A DNA stretch of 5,532 nucleotides from Rubrivivax sp. (GTDB lineage Bacteria > Pseudomonadota > Gammaproteobacteria > Burkholderiales > Burkholderiaceae_C): positions 1-5,532 of the forward strand of contig JAIXSD010000316.1 of assembly GCA_027484885.1 (NCBI GenBank), in the 5' to 3' direction. The translations under genes were made by a program, and so were the position numbers. Positions 1 through 5,532 of the stretch are shown here, piece by piece (position 1 is the stretch's first letter; every line of letters begins with the position of its first letter). A model generated the notes under the pieces. The model searched no databases, was not told where the DNA came from, and saw only the letters and a list, made by a program, of their open reading frames with translations.

Positions 1-1332
1 CTCGATGAGAACGACTTCATCCGCGCCACCCAGGGCAGCTTCAAGATGGGCATCGAGTTCGTCAACTGGGGCCGGCTGGGCGAGCGCTACATCCATGGTT
101 TTGGCAGCTTCGGCCAGGATTTCGGTACGGTGGGCTTTCACCACCAGTGGCTGCGCCTGCGCCGCGAAGGACTGGCCTCGGCCCTGGATGATTACTCCAT
201 CAACACCAGCGCGCCGCGCCAGGCCAAGTTCATGCGCGCCCGGCCCGAGATGGCCGGCTCGCCCCTGGCCGATATCGCCTACGCCTACCAGTTCGACGCC
301 GGCCTCTACGCCGCCTACTTGCGCCGCCATGCCGAGCAGCGCGGCGCGCTTCGCAGCGAAGGGCGCATCGTCGAGGTGCTGCGCGCCGCAGACGATGGCC
401 GCATCCGCGCCCTGCGCCTGGACAGCGGCGAGCAGATCGAGGGCGATTTTTTCCTCGACTGCACCGGCATGCGCGCCTTGCTGATCGGCCAGACCTTGGG
501 CGTGGGTTTCGAAGACTGGTCGCACTGGCTGCCCTGCGATCGCGCCTGGGCTGTGCCTTGTGAATCGGCCGGCCCCTTGCTGCCCATGACCCGGGCCACG
601 GCCCACAGTGCCGGCTGGCAGTGGCGCATTCCGCTGCAGCACCGCACGGGCAACGGCCATGTGTTTGCCAGCCGCTTCATGGACGAGGGCGAGGCACGCG
701 ATCTGCTGGTGCGCCATCTCGACGGCAAGCCACTGGCTGAGGCGCGCTCGATTCGTTTCCAGCCCGGGCGGCGGCGCCAGGCCTGGCATCAGAATTGCCT
801 GGCCGTGGGCCTGTCAGGTGGCTTTCTGGAACCGCTGGAATCAACCAGCATCCACCTGATCCAAACCGCGCTGGCGCGGCTGATGAGCTTCTTCCCGCAT
901 GGCGGCCTGGATGCGGCCGACATTGCCGAATACAACCGCCAGACCCAGTTTGAATACGAGCGCATCCGCGACTTCATCATCCTGCACTACAAGGCCACGG
1001 CGCGGGACGACTCGCCGTTCTGGAACCACTGCCGCCAGATGGAGGTGCCCGAGACCTTGCAGCGCAAGATCGATTTGTTCTGCAGCAATGGCCGCATCGT
1101 GCGCGAGGCCGATGAGCTCTTCGCCGAGCTGAGCTGGCTGCAGGTGATGAATGGCCAGGGCCTGCTGCCTCGCGGCTACCACCCGCTGGCCGAACAAACG
1201 CCCCAGGCCGAGGCGGTGGAGCTGCTCGATCACATCCGGCAGGTGATCGCGCGCTGCGTGCAGGTCATGCCCACGCAGGCCGACTACATCGCCCAGCATT
1301 GCCAGGCCTCCGGGCTCACCCGGCCGCACTGA
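1..1332 (+). CDS. Flavin-dependent halogenase, tryptophan halogenase family (5' end outside the window)
   Basis: The reading frame is open from base 1 and stops with TGA at 1330-1332, giving 443 visible codons. By comparison with PrnA as I recall it, about 65 N-terminal residues are missing, including the GxGxxG FAD-binding loop. Landmarks seen: the family's catalytic lysine (PrnA Lys79) in GSFKMGIEFVNW, codon 43-45; the DCTGMRALLI segment near 457-486; the diagnostic WxWxIP motif as WQWRIP at 616-633; and FLEPLEST at 823-846, containing the Glu-Ser pair that matches PrnA Glu346-Ser347 (838-843). Enzymes of this family use FADH2 (supplied by a separate flavin reductase), O2 and halide to make HOCl or HOBr, which the lysine directs to an aromatic substrate, classically tryptophan or indole. 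All visible catalytic positions are intact, so it is probably active. Substrate and regiochemistry cannot be read from the sequence. The product is presumably cytoplasmic, unlike the three exported enzymes downstream. The internal ATG at 46 is not the real start, because conserved sequence including the catalytic lysine lies upstream of it. Confidence 0.93.
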   Translation, partial: LDENDFIRATQGSFKMGIEFVNWGRLGERYIHGFGSFGQDFGTVGFHHQWLRLRREGLASALDDYSINTSAPRQAKFMRARPEMAGSPLADIAYAYQFDAGLYAAYLRRHAEQRGALRSEGRIVEVLRAADDGRIRALRLDSGEQIEGDFFLDCTGMRALLIGQTLGVGFEDWSHWLPCDRAWAVPCESAGPLLPMTRATAHSAGWQWRIPLQHRTGNGHVFASRFMDEGEARDLLVRHLDGKPLAEARSIRFQPGRRRQAWHQNCLAVGLSGGFLEPLESTSIHLIQTALARLMSFFPHGGLDAADIAEYNRQTQFEYERIRDFIILHYKATARDDSPFWNHCRQMEVPETLQRKIDLFCSNGRIVREADELFAELSWLQVMNGQGLLPRGYHPLAEQTPQAEAVELLDHIRQVIARCVQVMPTQADYIAQHCQASGLTRPH

Positions 1333-1336
1333 ACCC

Positions 1337-1341
1337 AGGAG
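1337..1341 (+). promoter_or_regulatory. Shine-Dalgarno site of the EEP hydrolase gene
   Basis: AGGAG lies 6 nt before the ATG at 1348, in the 15-nt gap after the halogenase stop codon. It is the only clear purine-rich ribosome binding site in the window and fixes the start of the EEP gene. The short gap leaves no room for a promoter, which supports co-transcription with the halogenase. Confidence 0.75.
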
Positions 1342-1347
1342 TTCCGA

Positions 1348-2232
1348 ATGACTGCAATTTCCCGCCTTGCGCTGGGCTGCAGGGCCCGCCTCGCAGCAGG
1401 CTTGCTGGCCGGGCTGCTGACTGCCGCAGTGCACGCGGCGCCCAGCCCCAGCCCTGGCCCCAGCTTCCATGTCGCCACCTACAACCTGCGGCTCCATGTG
1501 GCCTCGGATGGGCCCAACGCCTGGCCTCAGCGGGCTGAGGCCGTCAAGGCCTTGATCCGCTACCACGAGTTCGATGTCTTCGGCACCCAGGAGGGCCTGC
1601 CTGAACAGATCGACGAGCTGTCCCGCATGGAGGAGTTTGCCCATGTCGGCGTGGGCCGCGATGATGGCAAACGCGCCGGCGAGCACTCGGCCATCTTCTT
1701 TCGCAAGGCGCGCTTCGAGGCGCTCAGCAACGGCGATTTCTGGCTCAGCCAGACCCCCGATGTGCCCTCCAAAGGCTGGGATGCGCGCTGCTGCAACCGC
1801 TTGGCCAGCTGGGTGCAGCTGCGCGACCGGCAGAGCCAGCGCCGCTTCTTTGTCTTCTCGGTGCACTTCGACCACGAGGGTGAAGTGGCCCGCAAGGAAT
1901 CGGCCAAGCTCTTGTTGCTCAAGGTCAAGGAGATTGCCGGCACGGCGCCGGTGATCTGCCTTGGCGACTTCAACTCGACCCCCGAGACCGAGCAGATCCA
2001 GCGCATGCAGGCAGCGCTGCGCGATGCCTACCGGGTCAGCCAGAGCCCGCCCTACGGCCCGATCGGCACCTTCAACGATTTCAAGATCGACGCGCCGATG
2101 ACGGCCCGCATCGACTACCTCTTCCTCAGCCCCGGCATCACGGTGCTCAAGTACGGCGTGCTCAGCGATTCGCAGGCGGGCCGTTTCCCCTCTGACCACC
2201 ACCCGGTGCTGCTGCGCGTGCGCCTGGATTGA
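1348..2232 (+). CDS. Exported endonuclease/exonuclease/phosphatase (EEP) superfamily hydrolase
   Basis: 294 residues, starting at an ATG with a good Shine-Dalgarno. Residues 1-30 form a Sec signal peptide: Arg residues at 6, 12 and 14, a hydrophobic Leu/Ala stretch, and a likely AVHA/A cleavage near residue 30, followed by a short Pro/Ser linker (32-38). The rest is one EEP (DNase I-like) domain with the expected metal and catalytic motifs: TYNLR (Asn46), TQEG (Glu82), VHFDH (His173), GDFN (Asp207, Asn209), RIDYLF (Asp256) and SDHHP (Asp283, His284). GVGRDDG (101-107) and DFWLSQTPD (130-138) resemble an uncharacterised EEP subgroup that I know as proteins of about 250-300 residues. The superfamily hydrolyses phosphodiester or phosphomonoester bonds with Mg2+ and includes nucleases, inositol polyphosphate phosphatases and neutral sphingomyelinases. 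The substrate here is unknown. Export and co-location with GH30 and an acetylesterase argue for an extracellular or periplasmic phosphoester rather than DNA repair. No catalytic residue appears to be missing. Confidence 0.92.
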   Translation: MTAISRLALGCRARLAAGLLAGLLTAAVHAAPSPSPGPSFHVATYNLRLHVASDGPNAWPQRAEAVKALIRYHEFDVFGTQEGLPEQIDELSRMEEFAHVGVGRDDGKRAGEHSAIFFRKARFEALSNGDFWLSQTPDVPSKGWDARCCNRLASWVQLRDRQSQRRFFVFSVHFDHEGEVARKESAKLLLLKVKEIAGTAPVICLGDFNSTPETEQIQRMQAALRDAYRVSQSPPYGPIGTFNDFKIDAPMTARIDYLFLSPGITVLKYGVLSDSQAGRFPSDHHPVLLRVRLD

Positions 2233-2241
2233 TTCGATGCC

Positions 2242-2274
2242 GGCGCCCGGTGCGGCGCTTGTTCTTTTCGTTTT
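2242..2274 (+). terminator. Possible weak intrinsic terminator or attenuator
   Basis: In the 58-nt gap after the EEP gene, GCGCC (2243-2247) can pair with GGCGC (2254-2258) around a 6-nt loop, extended by one G-U pair. A tract with 12 T in 16 bases (2259-2274) follows at once and stands out in this GC-rich sequence. The stem is only 5-6 bp and the T run is interrupted by G and C, so termination, if any, is probably partial. No promoter-like -35/-10 pair is evident between it and the GH30 start. Confidence 0.35.
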
Positions 2275-2290
2275 CTGACCCGACTCCCCC

Positions 2291-3793
2291 ATGAACTTTC
2301 TGTTTCCTGCCAACTCCTCCTCCAGCCGTCCAGGCCTTGCGTCTGCGCTGCTGATGCTGGCTGTCTGCCTCAGTGCGGGCGCTAATGCGGGCGCTAGTGC
2401 CGGCACCAATGCCGGTGGGGCCAAGGCCGCCCCGGACGCGGGCAGCGTGTCCTCCTGGCAGACGCGCGCCGACCAAAACCGCCTGCTGGCCCGCGAACCT
2501 GATCGCCGTTTCAAGCCCGGGCTGAAGGCGCTGCCCCTGCACATCGAGGTGGACCCCAGCCAACGCTTCCAGACCATGGAAGGTTTCGGGGCCTCGCTCA
2601 CCGATGCCTCAGTCTGGCTGATGCAGCAGCGCATGAGCGAGACGCAGCGCAAGGCCTTGTTGCAGGAGTTGTTCGGCCGTGGGCCGGGGGGGATCGGCTT
2701 TGATCTGACCCGCCTGACCATCGGTTCCTCGGACTTTTCGCGCAGCCACTACAGCTATCTGGACCTGCCTCCCGGCCAGACCGATATGGCATTGAAGGCC
2801 TTCTCGATCGAAGCTGCGCGCGCCGAGCTGCTGCCCGTGGTCAAGTCGGCCTTGGCCATCAATCCCCGCCTGCAGGTGATGGCCTCGCCCTGGAGCGCGC
2901 CGGGCTGGATGAAGCAGACCGACAGCCTGATCAAGGGCCGGCTCAAGCCCGAGATGTACGGTGTGTTCTCCGAATACCTGGTCCGTTATGTGGACGCGTT
3001 CGCGGCCGAAGGCGTGCCGATCTTTGCGCTGACGATTCAGAACGAGCCTCACTTCGAGCCGCCTGACTACCCCGGCATGCGCGTCGATCCGGCCGAACGC
3101 GCCGCCCTGGTCGGCCAGCACCTGGGGCCTTTGCTCGCGCAACGCGGCCTGAAGACGCAGCTGATCGACTGGGACCACAACTGGGATGAACTGAAGTCGC
3201 CCCTGGCCGTGCTGGCCGACCCCGTGGCCCGGCGCTATATCTCCGGTGTGGGCTGGCATTGCTATGCCGGCGATGTGCAGGCCCAGACCGTGGTCCATGA
3301 AGCCCACCCCGACAAAGACACCTGGTTCACCGAATGCTCGGGCGGCGAATGGGCGCCCGAGTGGCACAAAACCTTGCCCTGGATGATGAGTCATCTGGTG
3401 ATCGGCAGCACCCGCGGCTGGGCCAAGGGCGTGCTGATGTGGAATATGGCGCTGGACGAGAACCACGGGCCTCACCTGGGCGGTTGCAAGGACTGCCGTG
3501 GCGTGGTCACCATCAATTCCAAGACTGGCGAGGTGACCCGCAACATCGAGTACTACGCCCTCGGCCACGCCAGCAAGTTCGTGCGCCGCGGTGCGCAGCG
3601 CATTGCCTCGCCGACCAAGTTGAGCGGCCTGGAAACCGTGGCCTTTCGCAATGCCGACGATGGCTCCATTGCTCTGATCGTCAGCAATGGCGAGGCGCAG
3701 AGCCGCCGCTTCAGCGTCGGGCAGGGCGCGCGCCGTTTTGCCTACACCCTGCCGCGCCACAGCGTGGTCACTTTCACCTGGGCCGGGCAGTGA
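2291..3793 (+). CDS. Exported GH30-family glycoside hydrolase (glucosylceramidase / beta-glucanase type)
   Basis: 500 residues. The ATG at 2291 is the first in-frame start after an in-frame TGA at 2276-2278; no Shine-Dalgarno is visible. A signal peptide has its hydrophobic core at about residues 16-30 and a likely cleavage near SAGANA (28-33), followed by an AGxN/S-rich linker. The mature enzyme has the GH30 order: MEGFGASLTDAS (96-107), RLTIGSSDFS (141-150), ASPWSAPGWMK (198-208), TIQNEP (248-253) with acid/base Glu252, and FTECSGGEW (346-354) with nucleophile Glu348. A GCKDCRG segment (398-404) could form a small disulfide. The C-terminal part (about 425-500) looks like the usual GH30 beta-sandwich. 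GH30 enzymes are retaining clan GH-A hydrolases; members close to this type include glucosylceramidases, beta-glucosidases and beta-1,6-glucanases. I cannot choose the subfamily by eye, so the substrate is open. The stop overlaps the next gene's GTG start, which suggests coupled translation with the esterase. Confidence 0.93.
   Translation: MNFLFPANSSSSRPGLASALLMLAVCLSAGANAGASAGTNAGGAKAAPDAGSVSSWQTRADQNRLLAREPDRRFKPGLKALPLHIEVDPSQRFQTMEGFGASLTDASVWLMQQRMSETQRKALLQELFGRGPGGIGFDLTRLTIGSSDFSRSHYSYLDLPPGQTDMALKAFSIEAARAELLPVVKSALAINPRLQVMASPWSAPGWMKQTDSLIKGRLKPEMYGVFSEYLVRYVDAFAAEGVPIFALTIQNEPHFEPPDYPGMRVDPAERAALVGQHLGPLLAQRGLKTQLIDWDHNWDELKSPLAVLADPVARRYISGVGWHCYAGDVQAQTVVHEAHPDKDTWFTECSGGEWAPEWHKTLPWMMSHLVIGSTRGWAKGVLMWNMALDENHGPHLGGCKDCRGVVTINSKTGEVTRNIEYYALGHASKFVRRGAQRIASPTKLSGLETVAFRNADDGSIALIVSNGEAQSRRFSVGQGARRFAYTLPRHSVVTFTWAGQ
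2375..2422 (+). repeat. 12-bp tandem repeat encoding an Ala-Gly linker
   Basis: Three units, GCGGGCGCTAAT (2375-2386), GCGGGCGCTAGT (2387-2398) and GCCGGCACCAAT (2399-2410), are followed by a degenerate fourth. They encode AGAN-AGAS-AGTN-AGGA (residues 29-44), at and just after the predicted signal-peptide cleavage site of the GH30 enzyme. The phase is whole codons, so copy number could change without a frameshift. It probably arose by slippage and acts as a flexible spacer. Confidence 0.75.
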
Positions 3794-5532
3794 GGCGCAA
3801 CCGCGCGGGCGCGCTGCTTGTTTCGGCGCTCAGCGCTGTGGCGGCGCTGACCAGCACGGCGGCGCAGGCCGAATTGCGGCTGCACGGCGTGTTTGGTGAT
3901 CACATGGTGCTGCAGCGCGGCGCGCCCATCCCGGTCTGGGGCCAGGCCGAGCCCGGCGAGCGCATCGAGCTGCGCCTGCATGGGCAGCACCAGACCGCGC
4001 AGGCCGATGCCCAGGGCCGCTGGCGGGTGCTGCTGCGCCCCGAGGCGGCCGGCGGCCCCTACCAGCTGGAGTTGCGTGGCGATCGCAGTGCGCAAGCCTT
4101 GCTGCTCAGCGATGTGCTGGTCGGTGATGTCTGGCTGGCTTCAGGCCAGTCGAATATGGAATGGCCGTTGCGCGAGTCCTTTGGCGGCCCGGCCGAAGCG
4201 GCCGTGGCCCAAGACCCAGGCCTGCGCCACCTCAAGATTGCCCACCGCACGGCCACCCAGCCGCAAAGTGATCTGGCACCTGCGCTCTGGCAGCCCGCCA
4301 ATGCGCCCCACGCGGCGGAGTTCAGCGCCGTGGCCTATCACTTCGCCAAGCAGCTGCGGCAGAAGCAGCCGGGCGTGCCCATCGGCCTGCTCAATGTCTC
4401 CTGGGGCGGCACCCAGATCGAGAGCTGGATGAGCCGTGAGGCCCTGGCCCGCCAGCCCGACATTGCCCCCTTGCTGGCCGGCATGCCGGACTCGCCGCAG
4501 GCCTATGCCGCGCGCTACCAGGTGCGCATGGACGCCCTGCTCACCGCCTGGCAGGGCAGGGGGGCGAGCGAGCCCGCGCAGGCCCTGGCCGGCTGGGCCC
4601 GCCCTGATTGGGATGACAGCCGCTGGCCGCTGTTGCAAGCGCCGGGCATGTGGGAAGGCCAGGGCCTGGCTGATCTGGACGGCACGGTCTGGTACCGCCG
4701 CAGCGTGCTGCTCAGCGAAGCGCAGGCCGCGGCGCCCGAGGCGATGCTGAACCTGGGCTTGATTGACGATTGTGATGAGAGCTTCGTCAACGGCCAGGCC
4801 GTGGGCGGCCAGTGTGGCTGGGACCAGCCGCGGCGCTACGCCTTGGCGCCAGGCCTGCTGCGCGCCGGCCTCAATGTGATCGCGGTGCGCGTGCGCGACA
4901 GCGGCGGCGGTGGCGGTCTGCATGGCCGGCCGGAGGGCCTGGCCCTGCAACTCGGTGGGCAGGCGCTGAGCCTGGCCGGGCCCTGGCGGGCCCAGGTCGA
5001 ATCGGTGCTCGAGAAGCCCGAGCTGGGCCCCAACGATCTGCCCTCGCTGCTGTTCAACGGCATGCTCAGACCGCTGCAAGGCCTGCCGATGCGCGGCATG
5101 CTCTGGTACCAGGGCGAGAGCAATGTGCCGCGCGCGGCCCAGTACGAGCGCCTGCTGCCGGCCTTCATCGGCGATCTGCGCGCGCGCTGGGGGCAGGGCG
5201 ACTTCCCCTTCTTCATCGTGCAGCTGGCGGCCGACCAGCCCTGGCAGAACAACAGCCTTCAGGGCAGCGCCTGGGCCGAGCTGCGCGAGGCGCAGGCGAG
5301 GGCGCTGCGCCTGCCGCGCACCGGCCTGGTGCTCAGCAGCGACCTGACGGACGATGGCAATCTGCACCCACGCCACAAGCGCGAGCTGGGGGAGCGGCTG
5401 GCGGCGCTGGCCCTCGAGGACGCGAAGTCCGAGAAGAACACCAAGCCGAACGCCAAGCCGGACGGCAAGCTGAGGCCGAAGCTGCACGGCAAAGTCCACG
5501 GCCCGCTTCTGCAGCGCCTGCGCATCCGCGGC
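3790..5532 (+). CDS. Exported sialate O-acetylesterase-like carbohydrate esterase (3' end outside the window)
   Basis: 581 codons from a GTG at 3790 that overlaps the GH30 stop (GTGA); the frame is open to the window end. This start gives a complete signal peptide: basic N-terminus (Arg2, Arg3, Arg5), hydrophobic core, and cleavage at AQA/E after residue 27. The next ATG (3904) would cut into the conserved mature N-terminus (LHGVFGDHMVLQRG, 31-44). The SASA/SGNH-type esterase shows DVWLASGQSNMEWP (113-126) with nucleophile Ser121, GLLNVSWGGTQIESW (199-213), MLWYQGESN (437-445), and the catalytic Asp/His block DDGNLHPRHK (521-530) with His526 and probably Asp522. A galactose-binding-like beta-sandwich (about 270-395; WYRRSVLL, SFVNGQAVG) is inserted between the halves, as is usual in this family. 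Such enzymes remove O-acetyl esters from sugars. The sialate name is inherited; related xanthomonad enzymes (CE20) act on plant polysaccharides, and no sialic-acid gene is seen here. Residues 543-571 are an unusual Lys-rich stretch. Probably a few dozen C-terminal residues are missing. Confidence 0.9.
   Translation, partial: MRRNRAGALLVSALSAVAALTSTAAQAELRLHGVFGDHMVLQRGAPIPVWGQAEPGERIELRLHGQHQTAQADAQGRWRVLLRPEAAGGPYQLELRGDRSAQALLLSDVLVGDVWLASGQSNMEWPLRESFGGPAEAAVAQDPGLRHLKIAHRTATQPQSDLAPALWQPANAPHAAEFSAVAYHFAKQLRQKQPGVPIGLLNVSWGGTQIESWMSREALARQPDIAPLLAGMPDSPQAYAARYQVRMDALLTAWQGRGASEPAQALAGWARPDWDDSRWPLLQAPGMWEGQGLADLDGTVWYRRSVLLSEAQAAAPEAMLNLGLIDDCDESFVNGQAVGGQCGWDQPRRYALAPGLLRAGLNVIAVRVRDSGGGGGLHGRPEGLALQLGGQALSLAGPWRAQVESVLEKPELGPNDLPSLLFNGMLRPLQGLPMRGMLWYQGESNVPRAAQYERLLPAFIGDLRARWGQGDFPFFIVQLAADQPWQNNSLQGSAWAELREAQARALRLPRTGLVLSSDLTDDGNLHPRHKRELGERLAALALEDAKSEKNTKPNAKPDGKLRPKLHGKVHGPLLQRLRIRG
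5446..5493 (+). repeat. Four degenerate 12-bp units encoding xxxK repeats in the esterase
   Basis: In-frame units CCGAACGCCAAG, CCGGACGGCAAG, CTGAGGCCGAAG and CTGCACGGCAAA encode PNAK-PDGK-LRPK-LHGK (residues 553-568). They lie in a charged, Lys-rich stretch (543-571, 7 Lys in 29) just after the catalytic His block. In family members as I know them this place holds a short, non-repetitive connection to the C-terminal strand region, so it looks like a lineage-specific expanded loop. Confidence 0.6.

Noticed and set aside
5..484. Additional + strand frames overlapping the halogenase, EEP and esterase genes (for example 5-484, 1574-1954, 3893-4432, 4436-4750)
   Set aside because: They are offset frames of the real genes, rich in Ala, Arg, Ser and Pro, with no motif or ribosome binding site.
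46..1332. Complete short halogenase starting at the ATG at 46
   Set aside because: The frame is open and family-conserved from base 1, and the catalytic lysine codon (43-45) lies directly before this ATG, so the gene is cut by the window edge.
2291..2422. GH30 enzyme as a lipoprotein (Cys26 after LAV)
   Set aside because: Val in the -1 position does not fit a lipobox, which needs Gly, Ala or Ser, and a good signal peptidase I site lies just downstream.
841..2721. 626-codon antisense open frame spanning the halogenase end, EEP gene and GH30 start
   Set aside because: It runs opposite three genes with intact family motifs and itself shows low-complexity Ala/Pro/Gly composition and no recognisable domain; a GC-rich shadow frame.
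2609..3760. 383-codon antisense open frame inside the GH30 gene
   Set aside because: It lies wholly opposite the GH30 catalytic domain and has no recognisable motif; explained by codon bias on the other strand.
4141..5499. 452-codon antisense open frame
   Set aside because: It lies opposite the GTG-started esterase, whose Ser121, His526 and other family blocks are clear. The antisense product is Gln/Ala/Arg-rich without a domain.

Overview
The window is very GC-rich, with G or C at most third codon positions. It carries four closely packed genes, all on the + strand, and reads like one operon or part of one. The base composition, the Sec-type signal peptides and a tryptophan-halogenase-like gene beside secreted sugar-active enzymes suggest a Gram-negative, high-GC proteobacterium. 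A Burkholderiales/Roseateles-like betaproteobacterium or a xanthomonad is my guess from style; no marker gene in the window fixes the taxon.

Layout: (1) Positions 1-1332 hold the 3' part of a flavin-dependent halogenase of the tryptophan halogenase family. The catalytic Lys, the WxWxIP motif and the catalytic Glu-Ser are visible; the start and the FAD-binding N-terminus lie upstream of the window. (2) Positions 1348-2232 encode an exported endonuclease/exonuclease/phosphatase (EEP) superfamily metal-dependent hydrolase, 15 nt downstream and with a clear ribosome binding site. (3) A 58-nt gap (2233-2290) holds a short GC hairpin followed by a T-rich tract, a possible weak terminator or attenuator. 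(4) Positions 2291-3793 encode an exported GH30-family glycoside hydrolase (glucosylceramidase/beta-glucanase type) with both catalytic glutamates. (5) From 3790 to the end of the window runs an exported carbohydrate esterase of the sialate O-acetylesterase/SASA type. It starts at a GTG that overlaps the GH30 stop codon by 4 nt and continues past the window. A caller that accepts only ATG starts would miss it, and a long antisense shadow ORF covers much of it.

Together the three exported enzymes look like a degradation cassette. An esterase removes O-acetyl groups, a GH30 enzyme hydrolyses beta-glucosidic or related bonds, and an EEP hydrolase probably cleaves a phosphoester or phosphodiester. 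Halogenase homologues of this type are known in proteobacterial carbohydrate-utilisation loci, often near TonB-dependent receptors, but their physiological role there is unsettled. I saw no RNA gene, insertion sequence, CRISPR array or attachment site.
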